From: Turnera subulata
Lineage: Eukaryota; Streptophyta; Magnoliopsida; Malpighiales; Passifloraceae
Assembly (NCBI GenBank): GCA_028386065.3
Contig: JAKUCV010007273.1
Coordinates: 47,799 to 111,798 of the forward strand
Reading direction: 5' to 3'
DNA length: 64,000 bases
Part shown: in pieces, positions 33,151 to 45,299 of the stretch
Numbering within the stretch: position 1 is the stretch's first letter
Layout of the letters: the number at the start of each line of letters is the position of its first letter
Translations under genes and position numbers: made by a program
The notes under the pieces: generated by a model
Databases searched by the model: none
What the model was told of the DNA's origin: nothing
Seen by the model: only the letters and a program-made list of their open reading frames with translations

Positions 33151-34271
33151 GGATTAAAGCGTTTTTTGGTCCCTGTGTAAGGCCTCAAAGTTGGATTTCA
33201 TCCTCGTGTAGGTGTTTGGCCTCTTTTCATCCCTCCGTTCGACCCATTTGGTTCGTCCGGCCAAAATAGCTGACGTGGCATATTTTCCGGTACCACATCA
33301 GATTTTTGGGTCCCACACATCAGGAAAAACCCAAAACCAAACCAGGATCCACCCGACCGGTTCCGCCCACCTAAATAACCCAGAACCCAAAATATAATTA
33401 TATTATTTTTAATTATACAAATAATTTGAATAATAAAATTATCCTATTTCTAAAATAATAAAACATAATATATATTTTTTATTTTATATTTAATAAAAAA
33501 TTTTACAAAATAAAAATATTTTTTTAAAAAATAATAAAACATAATATACATCAAACCATCCAAATTTTATAATTTTTATATATTTTTATTTTATATTTAG
33601 TAAAACATTTCACAAAATAAAAATATTTATTTAAAAATAGGAAAACATAATAGACATCAAACCACTCAAATTTTATATATATATTTTTTTAATTTTATAT
33701 ATAAAAAAATTCACAAATAAAAAATAAAAAATAAATAAAAGAAAATTAAATGGTTTGATGTATATTATGTTTTATTATTTTAAAATAAATATTTTTTATT
33801 TTGTGAATTTTTTATTAAATATAATATATATATTTAAATTATAAAATTTGAATGGTTTGATGTATATTATGTTTTATTATTTTAAAATAAAAAATTTTTA
33901 TTTTGTGAATTTTTTATTAAATATATAATTGAAAAATATATGTTATGTTTTATTATTTTAGAAATAGGCTAATTTTATTATTCAAATTATTTGTATAACT
34001 AAAAATAATAAAATTATATTTTGGGTTCCGAGTTATTTAGGTGGGCGGAACCGGTCGGGTGGATCCTGGTTTGGTTTTGGGTTTTTCCTGACATGTGGGA
34101 CCCAAAAATCTGATGTGGCACCGGAAAATATGCCACGTCAGCGATTTTGGCCGGATTTTGGCCGAACGAACCAAATGGGTTGAACAGAGGGAAGAAAAGA
34201 GGCCAAAAACCTACACGAGGATGAAATCCAACTTTGAGGCCTTACACAGGGACCAAAAAACACTTTAATCC
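33151..34271. mobile_element. Mutator-like foldback MITE, 1.1 kb, 10-bp target duplication
   Basis: Left end GGATTAAAGCGTTTTTTGGT; the right end is its inverted copy with few mismatches (..CACTTTAATCC). The arms match for at least 260 bp (e.g. GTGTAAGGCCTCAAAGTTGG, CCACCTAAATAACCC), and the AT-rich centre is also largely self-complementary. Flanks are identical 10-mers ATTATAAATT (33141-33150, 34272-34281). Long inverted repeats with a 9-10 bp duplication point to Mutator-type mobilisation. No transposase. Inserted in Sirevirus pre-integrase/integrase. Confidence 0.88.
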
Positions 34272-34637
34272 ATTATAAATTATCTACAAAGATGTTGGTA
34301 AAAGGACTACCCGCACTAAAATGTGAGAAAGAAGCTACATGTTGTGCTTGTCAACTTGAAAAACAGGTTAAAAGTTCCTTTAAACCCAAGCATACTATCT
34401 CTACATCTAGATCTCTTGAATTGTTACATATTGATCTGTTTGGTCCTATGAGAACCATGAGTATAGGCAGTAAGAGCTATATTTTTGTGATAGTTCATGA
34501 TTATTCAAGATATACATGGGTTATAATTCTTGCTCAAAAGGATCATGCATGTCATGAATTTGGCATCCTTATTAGGCGTTTGCAGAATGAAAAAAGCTAT
34601 AAGATTTAAAAAATAAGAAGTGATCATGGAGGAGAAT

Positions 34638-36568
34638 TGATGTGGTCAATCCTGCAAGTGCACAGAATCGTCGTGGTACTCAAGGTCGTATCCACAGAGA
34701 CTAGGCAAGATATTAATCGATTCAATCTTATGGCAAAGAAAATAAATGAAGAGAAATAATATCGAAATTAAAGATTGATAAGAGAGCAAATATCGAATTG
34801 AATTGCAAAAGAGAAGAGAAAGTAGAAATGACAATGAAAATGATAAACAAAGTAGCAATGATAAAAGGCCTAGATCATTCGGGAATTCGCCGCCCTTCCT
34901 TTGCCATGGATCAATGTACTATTGAAAGCTGCATCCAAACACATGAATTTTGATGGGTAGCAACCTATAATGAAACTATCCGCTCTCGCTAGTCTAGTTT
35001 CATCTCAAAGAGTCACCTAATCACTTTCGTCAATTAGATTACCTCTAGGAGCAATGAAGCTTGTTGTTGCTACTGAATCCACGATAACCTAAACCCTCTC
35101 AGCATTTAGATTAAAGATGATTGATGACTTTCGGATAATAGACTTCTCCTCTCGGTACTTCATCTATTACCTAGAAGTTGCAATAAAGCTGGCCACTTCC
35201 TTAAAGCAATAAATAAGCTCACAACATTCAATCAAAATTACTTTGTGAATGAATTGCAACAAATGGTACATCAAACCATAGCAAATTTAGGGTAGGCTAC
35301 ATCCCTATGATCTAGAATGAAAATTTAGTACATGAATGAACTTGGAACAACAAATGAAAATGGGAAAGACTTGGTTTCCTCACAACAATCTCAAAAGAAA
35401 ATGAAAGGAACAACAACTTAACAGAATTTTTTTGTTTCAAGGTGTGTTTTCAAGGTGTCTCCTTGTGTTGCTTCAGCTCTCACTCTTTTGTAGTGCTTCT
35501 TCACTAGTTGGACAGCTTGGAGATGACATATTTTAGTGTCCTTTAGCCACCAAAATCGTGCTGGAATGGGCCACAATGTTGAAGGCATTGCTGGTGGAGT
35601 GGTTGCAAGGTATAGGTTGCCACTTGCTTTTCCAGCCTAGCATGAATATTCCTTCTCTTTTGCATGTGCTGATGGATGAGCTTTCTTTCCAGGAATTTAT
35701 GTTGGTTTCCAGGCTGTTTTATTCTCCTTGAATGGCTTCGAGGTTGTCAAGTTTGATTATCCAACAAAGCATGTGCTTCTGGTTGACATGATGCTCTTCT
35801 AGAAGGGGTCACATGGTTGGCAACATATGACCTGAGAATTGCAAGTACTTTTGGCACCCTTAGAAAGCCGAATTGGACTTAGAGATATTCTACAAAGTTG
35901 TAGATAATGCTTTTATCTTTCATTCCATATAAAGAACTCCCGATTTGGACTTGTGTAGTAGGAGTTATGATAACAATACTGAGACTGGGTCGGTGGCCAG
36001 CGCAGAATTCCTGCACGTCTGCAAGTTTGGGCAGAAGGTTTAAACATCGATGTTTGGTGAATTTCAGCATGTCCAAATTTGGGCAAAAGTCTGAGACATT
36101 GATTTTTTGGTATTAAAACATCAATGTTTGGTGAAAATACGTTCCTAGAAGCCTTTCAACATCGATGGTCAGGATGTCCAACATTGATGTTTGATGGAGT
36201 AAATTGAATTGATAACTGCTCCTAATCCGTAAGGCAAAAAATTATGAACTTTATATCACTGGAAAGCTTAGGATGTCTACTTTCATCTCCAATTATTTTC
36301 ATGTTAACTGGACATCCGAAGCTTCTAAAATCAACAAAGAATGAACTGTGCTCAAGTTTCTGCCCGGTTTCCAGCTTTGGCCAAAAGTGATCGTTTTCGG
36401 TAGCGAAGTGGGACGATTTTATACCTGAAAGCGTAATTGTTAGTTAAATCAATTTACTAAACAATCAAACAAACAAAGATAGGTAAAATGTATGATTTTT
36501 ATTAAAAATAATAATAATAATAAAGAAGTTTTCATGCCTTTAATACTATGTGAAATATGTGCATATCA
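34638..36568 (-). mobile_element. Athila-like solo LTR, 1931 bp, target duplication AGAAT
   Basis: Plus-strand ends TGATGTGGTC and ATATCA; flanked by AGAAT at 34633-34637 and 36569-36573. Its edge motif CCTGCAAGTGCACAG..TCGTATCCACAG also begins the LTRs at 41046 and 59246, and its other edge resembles theirs (CATAT..TTTCACAT), giving minus orientation. No gag-pol inside, so it is an LTR left after recombination. Contains AAACATCGATGTTT (36042-36055) and variants, a palindrome amplified elsewhere (53166-53940). Confidence 0.85.
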
Positions 36569-36887
36569 AGAATTTGATAATCTTGTCTTCAATCACTTCT
36601 GTGAGCAAAGTGGCATAGTCCATACCTTTTCGACTCCTAGAACGTCGGATCAAATTGGGGTTGTAGAAAGGAAGAATCAAACTTTGCAAGAAATGACACC
36701 CCATAAGCTACATGCACATTTCTGGACATAGGGTGTGAACACAGAATGCTAAATTTTAAGTAGAGTATCCATGCGTCCTTTGATTAAAAAGACACCCTAT
36801 GAGGTATGGTTTGATAAGAAACCAAATTTGATTATTGTCGGATTTTTGGGTTTAAATGCTATATTTTAAATACAAAGGATAACCTGG

Positions 36888-38664
36888 TATGAGTACCCGA
36901 CCTAAAATTCATTGGGCTGACTCACCACCTTCTTCTTAACCGTCATCGACATCTTTGGAGTCACCACCCAAATTTTATTTTAGGGAAAAATTCAGGGAAA
37001 AACCTTTCTTAGGCAACCGATTAGCGAACCAAAGATGTGGACCCGGGGGTTCGTCACGGATGGGAAGGTGTTAGGCACCCATCCATGTTTGGGCCAGATC
37101 ATGTGCAATTAGAGATTGATATATGCCAAGCACAACAGCATAAACAACAATCATAAACAGAGTTGAAAGACAAAGCAAAAAATAAAATAAGATTGAGCTT
37201 GCGTTTCAAACCACTGGAAACTGCCTACGTACCACCCCCTATCATGGGTTCAAAGCTCACGTAGTTCTTAACATGCATCACATGATATCACAGCATCAAC
37301 GACAAAAATTCATCACAGCAGCAATCAATCAAGAGCATTAGAACGAGTTACCTCTTGTAGCCCTCCTCTTGCTCCTACTTGCTTACCACTCCTTAGCAAA
37401 AATTTGGCAGAAATTCAAGCTGAAATTCGGGGCAGAAACAAGACGAAAAGGTATCTGGTGTCAAAAGAAAACTTGTAGCTCTTCCTCTTAGCTTTCCAGG
37501 GACTATAAGAACGTAACAAACTGATGTCTATAGCATCAGATATGGCAATTCTTCTGGGACTGCCTGCACAGGAATTCTCTACTCGGGTTCCTCCTTTCTT
37601 CTCCACAAGCTTGCTCCAATCTGCCTTCTTCTTCTCCTTCTCTTGCTCTCCTTTTGCTACTGCCTTGCTTCTACTCTCCTCCACAAAATTCCTCCGGAAT
37701 TTCATCCCTTAAAAGGGTTAATAAGCTTAAAATTAGAGAATTATTCTAAGCACCTAAGCTTATGTGTGTATAGAGGGGGAAGAGAGAAATTCTGTGTCTA
37801 TGAGGGTGAATGGGGGGGTCCTATTTATAGTATTTAGTGGGTCTGGACGTGGTGTTGATCTAAGGGTCGGGATTGAATCCCTAGATCCAACGGTAGATAC
37901 CCAGAATCAAGTAAACAATAAAAATCTATAAAACTACCGAAACTGGGAGCGATGTCCGCCAAACACCGGCGGTCCTCTTGCGACGATCGCCAGGTGCTGG
38001 CGGTCATGTCTCCATGTCCGCAGACATGTCCGCCGGCACCTATTTCCATTTTCATTCTTTCCTTTTCGGTTTTAATCCTCATTATTCTGCTCCAGCTTGA
38101 TTCCCACACCCTTCCTAATCTGTTTTTTGCCTATTTTAAGCTCCAGAAAACCTCTTAACTTGTAGCCTATCCCCACCTCTTTCCTATTTTTTTTTCTTTC
38201 TCTCCACTCCACTGTAATTACCATAAGTCACCAAAGACGAATAAGGGAATAAATTAATCTGAATTTTGGACAAAAATTCAGATTTAGAGGCCTCTAGGTT
38301 CACTGTTTTTTATGGGCTAAAAATACTAGAGGGTCCATATTTCATTAGTCTAGATTCTTATTTATTTTAAAACTCAAAATCATCTCAAATGGGTCCAAAA
38401 TAAACAATAAGCCTAAATATAATAAAATACTCATATTTTTATTAAATTCAGACCTTAAATATATTAAACTCAGAATTAAATCATCTCAATAATTCCAAGC
38501 TAAATGCAAAAAATCCAAAAATAATAAAAATATTAATATTTCACTAAATTAAACTATAAATACATTTCATCCTAGGATCAAATCATCTCATTAATCCACA
38601 GACAAAAATATATTTATAATCCAATAAAATGCAATATTAGTGGGTCAAATTTTGAGTGTTCACA
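36888..38664 (-). mobile_element. Tat-like gypsy LTR (copy D), probable 3' LTR
   Basis: Starts TATGAGTACCCGACC and ends AGTGTTCACA (plus strand), with the same ends and body as the solo LTR at 62040-63598 (shared GAGTC..CCACC.AAATTTTATT, GATGGGAAGGTGTTAGGCACC, CTCTTGTAGCCCTCCTC). Flanks differ (CCTGG against GATGT), so it is not a clean solo LTR. On the minus strand, GAGGGACATC precedes its TGTGAACACT start like a polypurine tract, which makes it the 3' LTR of an element extending to higher coordinates. The body carries GTCCGCC..GGCGGTC palindromes at 37945-38035. Confidence 0.75.
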
Positions 38665-38769
38665 GATGTCCCTCGTTGGTGAATCTTTAGGAACTGAAGA
38701 TAAACCAAACGAAAGGAAGAACATCCAAATTTGATAGAGTAGGTATTAATGCTGATGCCGACATATGTG

Positions 38770-39165
38770 CCATGAGTCGAGAATCATCTCATCTCGGGGT
38801 TTTAAGGATTTATCGTTCTCCTTAGAGGACTCGGTTTGTGTTTATGATAGAATCATCTCATCTATCGGGCGCCAAAAAAGAATCCTCTCATCTCGGGTAA
38901 CTAGTGATACTATCGTCCTCCCTAGGGTACTTGGTGTTTGGTTTGGTAGAATCATCTCAACTACCAGGTTGTTAACAAAGAATCTTCTCATCTCAGCTAA
39001 CTAGGGATACTATCGTCCTCCTTGAGGTACTCATTGTTTGGGTTCTCAACAAAGAATCATCTCCTCTTAGTCAACTAGGGATATGTCTCCTCCTATAAGG
39101 GTAATTTTAGGGTTACCTACTTTCTAGGGATTTTATCGTCCTCCCCTGGGGAACTCGGTGTTTGT
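38770..39165. repeat. Degenerate tandem repeat, roughly 85-110 bp unit
   Basis: AATCATCTCATCTCGGG, then ACTATCGTCCTCCNTAGGGTACTTGGTGTTTG recurs four to five times with drift (38785, 38851, 38941, 39054, 39125). Confidence 0.75.
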
Positions 39166-39229
39166 CTTGGTTGTGGGAATCATTTCATCCCTCCCATGGT
39201 ATCACATGTCTTCTCACTAGCCATCAACA

Positions 39230-40120
39230 GATCACGGGGCATTACATACCCCAAAGAAAGTCATCTACAACAATAGGGTCCATTCCCCAGGAATTTAATT
39301 CAGAACGGGGTAGCATGGCCCACGGATTGATTCAGAACAGGGTAGCATGCCCCAAGTAGGTCTCATCGACACATAGAGTAGCATGCCTTGGGAAAACCAA
39401 TACATGGGGTAGCATGCCACGGAAATCATACTCAAAGGAACGGGGTAGCATGCCCCAGCAATTGATTCAGAACAGGGTAGCATGTGCCAAGTAAGTCACA
39501 TGGGGTAGCATGCCCCGGGAAAATCAATACATGGGGTAGCATGCCCCAAAAATCATTGTTTAAAGGAATTGGGTCGCATGCCCTGAAAAATCAGAATACG
39601 TCAAGGGGTACCATGCCCTAGAAAACTGAAACACATCGAGGAGCAGCATGCCCCAATAGAGCAGAACATATGTAAGGGGTAGCATGCCTCGAGAAATTAC
39701 ACAAAACGAATGGGGTAGCATGCCCAGAAAACACGTCACATAGCGGGGTAGCATGTCTGGGGAAACAAGTATATCACATAATGGGGTAACATGCCCCGGG
39801 AAACAAACACGTCACATAATAGGATAGCATGCCCTAGGAAACAAACACATTACATAACAGGCCCCGAGAGAACACTCCAAACCAATGTGGTAGCGTGCCT
39901 CAGAAAAGTAAAACATGTACAAATGGGATTGTATATCCCGGAATAACAAAACATATACGAGGGATAGTACGCCCCAGGAAACAGAACACAAGGGGTAGTA
40001 TGCCCTAAAAAATCGACTAACAAACGAGGTAGCATGCCCTGAAAAATTGACTAAAAATTAAGGTGGAATGCCTCGAAGATAAAAAATCAAACAATCGGGG
40101 TAGCATGCCCCGGGAAACTT
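39230..40120. repeat. Minisatellite with palindromic GGGGTAGCATGCCCC core
   Basis: About 24 units of roughly 30-45 bp: core GGGGTAGCATGCCCC followed by GGGAAA(A/C) and a variable ACATCACATAA-type spacer. The core holds the perfect palindrome GCATGC inside GGGG..CCCC arms, giving a hairpin in each unit. Located in the Tat-like internal region. Confidence 0.9.
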
Positions 40121-41045
40121 TGACTCAAAACATGGGCCCGCAAAAGGGAGAAACAAAACATGCTAGGGGCGCTGGAGGTCATCTCTGGATGTCCGCCAGA
40201 GTCTGGTGGTCATGTCGAGATGTCCACCAGAGGCTGGCAGTCTTCTCGCCATGTCCGCCAAGCCCCCAGCCGGTTTTAAAACCTCAAAAAACTGCTCTCT
40301 CCTCTTCATTTCACTCCAAACCCCTTAAAACTCACTTGTTTTCCTCTCAAAACCTCTCAACCAACTCGCAATCTCTTCCCCTTCTATTCCAAATCAACTT
40401 CATTCCTTCATCATCATCAAGCATTCATAAATCAAGGTAGGATATAATGAGGAAGTGTTACCCAAAATCCAATCCGAAGGATAATCCGGCCATATTGCTC
40501 AAATCCCCTGAGAAGCACATCTCTTCAAAGCATCCTCAAGTGCAAGTAAGTGATTTTCATCAATCAAAACTACTCCAATTGCGATTTCAATTTATTTTTA
40601 GGGTTATGCCCAATTTCTCCATAAATTCGAATTTATGCAATGTTTGGTGTGTTTGATTGTTTGAAAATGCTCCTAGTATATCTAAAATGCTTTCCCCTAT
40701 GCTTATTTGCTAGATTAAACACAAGAATTGTTGGATTGATGAAATACCCAAATGGGGGTTTATGGTTATTGGCGAAAATCGGTGATCTTGGTTGATCTTG
40801 CTGTTATTTTGATGCTTGAATTGTACATTCTCAGCGTACAATCGGTAGGTGTTGATGGGTTTGTGCCAATTTCGGTCAATTTTAAATTTCACTGGGACGG
40901 GTTTTGTGATTTTCTTGTGATTTCATCTGCAAATAAAATGTCGTTCTAATGCCAGAATGCATGAAATTTTGGCGCAAATTTATTCCCATGATGCATGTCT
41001 ATATGAATGCGGAGTTGGTTCGACTTGTTTTGGCCTGGTTTAGTG

Positions 41046-43124
41046 TGATGATGTGGAGTGAGTCCTGCAAGTGCACAGGGTAGTTGTAGTACTCTATCAA
41101 GGTCGTATCGACAGGGACTAGGTTGAGCCTGTTACCTTCAAATAGACAAATTAGGCTTAAACAAACAAGGACTAAATATGAGGTGAATGCTGTTGAAATA
41201 TAAAAAAGCAAGAAAATAAAAGTAACAGTAGTGTTAAAATATGAAAAGATCAGATTTGGTGGAGTCTTAGGCGTCCGGGGTTCACATGCCTTGCTCTTAT
41301 GCTTTAAATTGCTCAACAGCCTCACAACAGGCTGAGCCTGTTTGACGGCCTGTGTTTAATAAGATGTCTTGAAGGGGCTCCCAACCTAAGGTACTACCAA
41401 TAGCTTTCGATCTTATTGATAGTTCCTCAAGTTTCCGTCTACTCCCTGTCACTGGAATAAACATCCACTTGAAGGTGAAGTTTAGTGTTGGTGCTGGTTT
41501 CCCACAGTCTCTCCCTATCTCCTTTCGAACGGCTAGGGATTGAAGGCTGACCATTGTTGGTCTAGCTCGCTTGGCTTCTCCTTTCGGTCCTTCACCAAGC
41601 TGCTACTAGATTAAAAATAGGCTACTCAATAATCAATCAAGAATCAGATTAAAAGTGGTGTCATTCTTCTTGACTGTGCCGCAACAGGCTGAGCCAGTGC
41701 TGAGCCTGTGGCTGAGCCTGTCGAGAACACAAAGTCAATTACACAAATCAGTTCTTGCAGGCGCTCTCAACCTATACTGAATCCACTTGTTTTCACTCAC
41801 AGGTTCCTCCCAAGATTCTCACTCATCCTAACGCTTTCGCATCGGTCAAACCAAGGGGATTAAGATTTGGTGTTGAGGCTAATTCCCCAATTAGTTCTTA
41901 ATTTCTTTCAAAACTAAGAGCCAAGGGTTGGTTGTTGTTATTTCAGCAACTATGGTTTCTCCTTTCGGTTCTTTCCCTAGCTACCTATAATCATGCATGG
42001 GTTTGATCAAGACTCAAAAAATGGAGCAAGTTTTCAATAACCAAACAAGAAAATCGAGTTAAAAACATAAGAAGAGTAATTTATTGCACTAAGAACATAA
42101 ACATGCTTCACCCCTTCAACCTAAGAGGGATTGTTTAATTCATGCTCAGAATTACAGAAACAAAGGGGGTAAAGGATAGCATGATGTTTAGAACAATCTG
42201 GAGGTTAGGGATAACACGAATTCTGCCCAGAAAAGGGTGCAGAATCGTGTTTCCACTTGAACCCTTTATTCCAGAACTTCTGCAAGTTTTGTGGGTGTTT
42301 GATCAAGGGTGAATTCGATGCCTTGCTCTTCCTTCTTTCTTTTTATTTATAGGCGTGGATCTTCTTCTTCTCTCTTCTCCCACGTGCTGGAAGTCATGGC
42401 AGTTGGGCAAGTTGAGTTTCAGTAGCCTATCTTGCTCCTCGAGATAAGGCACCATGGGAGGTGTGCTGATAGGGTGAAATCTACAAATCTGCAGATTTTG
42501 GAAGACTTAAAGGGAGGATAATAGTTGTTTAATTGTAATATTCCTCGAGTGTGATGATTATCCCCTCTTTCCCACGCTTAAAGTCTTTTGAAATGCTCAA
42601 TTCGTAATTGCAGAGTTGAAAGTTTTGCAAGTGGTGAAGCTCTGCAAGTGGCTGAGTTTTATATTCTTTTCTCTGCATTCCTGGTCATCTGCAGATTCCA
42701 CAGACTCGGCCTCTGCTGGTCTGTGACTGAGGATGTGTGCAATCTCCTTCCATTTTTCTGTGCAATTGAATTCAGCTCTTCTTGAGATTGATGTAGTCGC
42801 GTGATGGCTTCGTGGATCAAGGCAAAGGTGGTAAAATCCAGTGGATAACTTGTGGTTGGAAGGGGATTCTTGGCTTTTCACAAATTTTGCAATGAACAAC
42901 AGGCCCGAAACAGGCTCATGCTGTGGCAGAGGCTGTTTCTTAGAATTCTCCAATAAAATCTCCAAAATCCTTCAAAATGCACCTGGAATCACAAATCATA
43001 CAGTAAGGGATAGGAATTAAGGGAATATGATGAAATAATGCAAAGTAAGGCATATAGTCATGATAAATTGAGAGCAAATATTTCTAAAATCATGCCTAAA
43101 TTCATGCATATTTCATGTGCTTCA
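41046..43124 (-). mobile_element. 3' LTR of Athila element A, about 2.08 kb
   Basis: Plus-strand ends TGATGATGTGGAG and GTGCTTCA. It shares long stretches with the LTR at 59246-61363 (CCTGCAAGTGCACAGGG, TTGCTCAACAGC, AGCTACCTATAATCATGCATGGGTTTGATC) at moderate identity. AAATACCCCAAACTGAAG at 43125 is, on the minus strand, the polypurine tract leading into this LTR. The left edge may be 41049 instead of 41046. Confidence 0.8.
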
Positions 43125-44850
43125 AAATACCCCAAACTGAAGATTTTGCTTCTCCTCAAGCAAACAGAAGAGAAAAGAAGGCATGATTTTGAAAGGAAGT
43201 AAAGACAATTTCAATGCATCAAATTTTCACTAGGTTTCTCCCTTGTGATGTCCCAATTCAGGCATCCTCTTATTTTTTCTTCAAAACTGCATTTGACTCC
43301 AACCAAATTCCTTGTCAGTAGTTTTTTTTCATAAAAATCACAGGAATAATTTCGCAACTGGCCTCCATTCCTTCTGTTATTCGAGAGATTTAGTTAAAGA
43401 TTGAAAAATGAAAAACAATACCTCATATGCAGACCCATTACCTCTTGTCTCCACTAATGTGCATAAGTCATCAAGCTAGGATCACTAGGACTTTTTTAGT
43501 GTTGTATTGAGGCTGGGTGAGGGTTGTCAAAGAAAGGTGGATGGTTTTTGCAAAGGTCGATGACTTATGAACTCGATTCTTTTGTTTTTGTTCATGAACA
43601 ATATGAGACACTGTAGAGGCTGTTGACCTTGTATTTTCTACGATCGCACGCTATTTGGTAACTGTGTCCCAATGCTTCAGCCATTCTTGACGTAACCACT
43701 GACTCCAACAGAAGGATTGGATTTGTGTTCTTTGGTGGAGTATGATTTTCCAGATTTTGCCCTTGTCCTTCCTCCCTTTCTTTATTTTGTTGTTTTTCTT
43801 TTCCTTTCTTTATTTTTTTTCTTCTTCCCATATGTTTCTTTTTCTCTTTATCTTTTTCAAGGGGAGGATGGAGTTCGTGCATCTGGTGGCGTTTTGATTT
43901 TTGCACTGGCTGAGTGTGGGTCATCACTTTTTCTAATCTTGATCAAATCTTGTTCACAGGCTCATCGACAAGGTGAGGCTGTTTGAAGGAGTTTGTGCCC
44001 ATAGACACTGATGGCCCCTGCTCTGGCTGCAAATGGTTGAGGTGGAATGTGCAGGATAATTGAATGAAATAGGACATCTTAATCGGCTCAAATGGGGTTG
44101 CAAGGGTTTGAAGAGTGTGGGTTGGTGTTGTCTGTTTGGTGTGCCAAAGATGGCCTAGATCCTTTCCTTGCTTTGTAGACTTTGCTTAAATTTTGCTTTG
44201 ACAGAGGTTAGGGCCTGTTCTATGGTAAACAGGCTGAGCCTGTTTTAGAAAAATTCTTTAGTAGGATCCTTCTCCTCTGATATAATTCATGGAATGCAGT
44301 TGCTTGATTATTCCTACTCTGCTTGTTTTGCGAAAATAAGACAAGTCATGAGATTAGAATCTGAGCAGAGTTAAATGGAAAGAGAGAGTGCATAAATATA
44401 AGGACAGAGGCTCACATTGGGAGAAACATAATAAAAATAAATGACAATTGAAATTGCATTGCACGAACATCAGAAAACACACAAAGTAATAAAATGACAA
44501 AATAGCACCCTAAAATACCCCAAACTGAAAATCTGCAGTGTCCTCACTACAAAGACAAAACAAAACAGGGTGCAGCATGGTAAAGGATTTAATCAGGCGG
44601 AGGGAGTGATGTAACAATACCTGGATTTGGTGGGTCCCTCGGGGGAGGGCCTTCACATAGAAGAACTTCCCTAACAAATTTCTGACTTTATGATTCCTCT
44701 CTCCATCGAATTGCAACACTTGATAACAAAACACACAAAGGAAAACGGAAAGAACAAAATGAAAGAAAATAAAAGAAAACTTGAAAATTACCACACTTGG
44801 TTTTCCCAAGTGCGTGTTTCTTTTACGTCTTTTAGATGGACACTTTCCCA
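43125..44850 (-). other. Athila A 3' non-coding region
   Basis: The long non-coding stretch between integrase and the 3' LTR, normal for Athila elements. The polypurine-like CCCCAAACTGAA occurs twice (43131, 44517). A SINE-like fragment lies at 44570-44658. Confidence 0.6.
44570..44658 (+). mobile_element. SINE-like fragment, 5'-truncated
   Basis: TGCAGCATGGTAAAGGATTTAATC..GGCCTTCACA matches, in the opposite orientation and at about 90% identity, the body of the SINE-like sequence at 49809-49947. The tRNA-like head is missing here. Confidence 0.55.
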
Positions 44851-44855
44851 TTGTT

Positions 44856-45299
44856 CTAGTTGGGAGGTGGACTTTGGCGAGGTTGAATCTCACTGAAAAT
44901 GCCCATGGTAGGGTGATAAATTTTCAACCTTCTTCGATGGGCTATGAACGGGCTCAACCCGTCACCATCAATCTCTATTTCTCCATGAGGCAAACAATGA
45001 AGAATAGTAAATGGACCAGACCACTTGGATTGTCTTGTACCGCAGAAAAGGACTTGGTCTTCCTTCTTGAAAGCGCGCTTGATGTTTTGACCATTGTGCC
45101 TTTTTATGGTTCTCTCCTTGTAAACTATGATGTTTCCGTTCATATCCAAATGCACTTCATTCAATTCTGGAGGGAGAGGTTTTATCTCAGTATTTGGTGT
45201 AAAATCATCAGCTCCCATTTGATTGATAGGCGGCTGCTGCTGAACAGCCTGGTGGACAGGCTGGGCCTGTCTTGGCTTATCTTTGTTGTCGACAGTGTC
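44856..45299 (-). pseudogene. Athila A integrase C-terminus
   Basis: Open to 45218 with PLPPELNEVHLDMNGN, then KEDQVLFCGTRQSKWSGPFT, HCLPHGEIEI and AHRRRLKIYHP, matching the end of Athila integrase (VLL..SR..KWSGPF.V.....G.VE). The reading continues into 45299, where a gypsy LTR remnant starts. Directly upstream in element order comes protease (47974), so RT, RNase H and most of integrase are deleted. Confidence 0.7.

Larger units (their letters stand above)
32712..36880 (+). pseudogene. Sirevirus protease and integrase fragments
   Basis: Protease box WILDSGCSRHITRE begins near 32730 (DSG active site kept). Pre-integrase LWHQRLEH is near 33100; the MITE interrupts; integrase resumes with GLPALKCEKEATCCACQ (34300), SRSLELLHIDLFGPMRT and HDYSRYTWVI. 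The solo LTR interrupts at RSDHGGE; EFDNLVFNHF and VVERKNQTLQEM follow at 36573-36700, then KKTPYEVWFDKKPN. Several stops lie near 32840, 32965 and 36730. Without the two insertions the codons run on in order, so both came after the element. Confidence 0.8.
29820..36887 (+). mobile_element. Sirevirus-type Ty1/copia element, 3'-truncated and nested
   Basis: Order on the plus strand: LTR (left edge uncertain, about 29820; right edge 30832 ending CCTACA), primer site ATTGGTAGCGAAGC, gag, spacer coiled coil, protease, pre-integrase and integrase to about 36880, where a Tat-like LTR takes over. RT and RNase H are lost. Two insertions split integrase: a foldback MITE (33151-34271) and a solo LTR (34638-36568). 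Gag shows several disabling changes. No 3' LTR was found. Confidence 0.8.
38665..41045 (-). mobile_element. Tat-like element internal remnant with tandem repeats
   Basis: Continues from the 3' LTR D into non-coding sequence with two repeat blocks, then a stretch (40140-40440) of CATGTCCGCCAGAG..GGTGGTCATG palindromes and a C/T-rich leader-like region. A plus-strand mini-ORF MRKCYPKSNPKDNPAILL at 40447 is followed by GTAAGTG, like a first exon. Tat-lineage elements are known for tandem repeats near the 3' LTR and for antisense genes. gag-pol is absent. Ends where Athila A's LTR begins. Confidence 0.5.
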
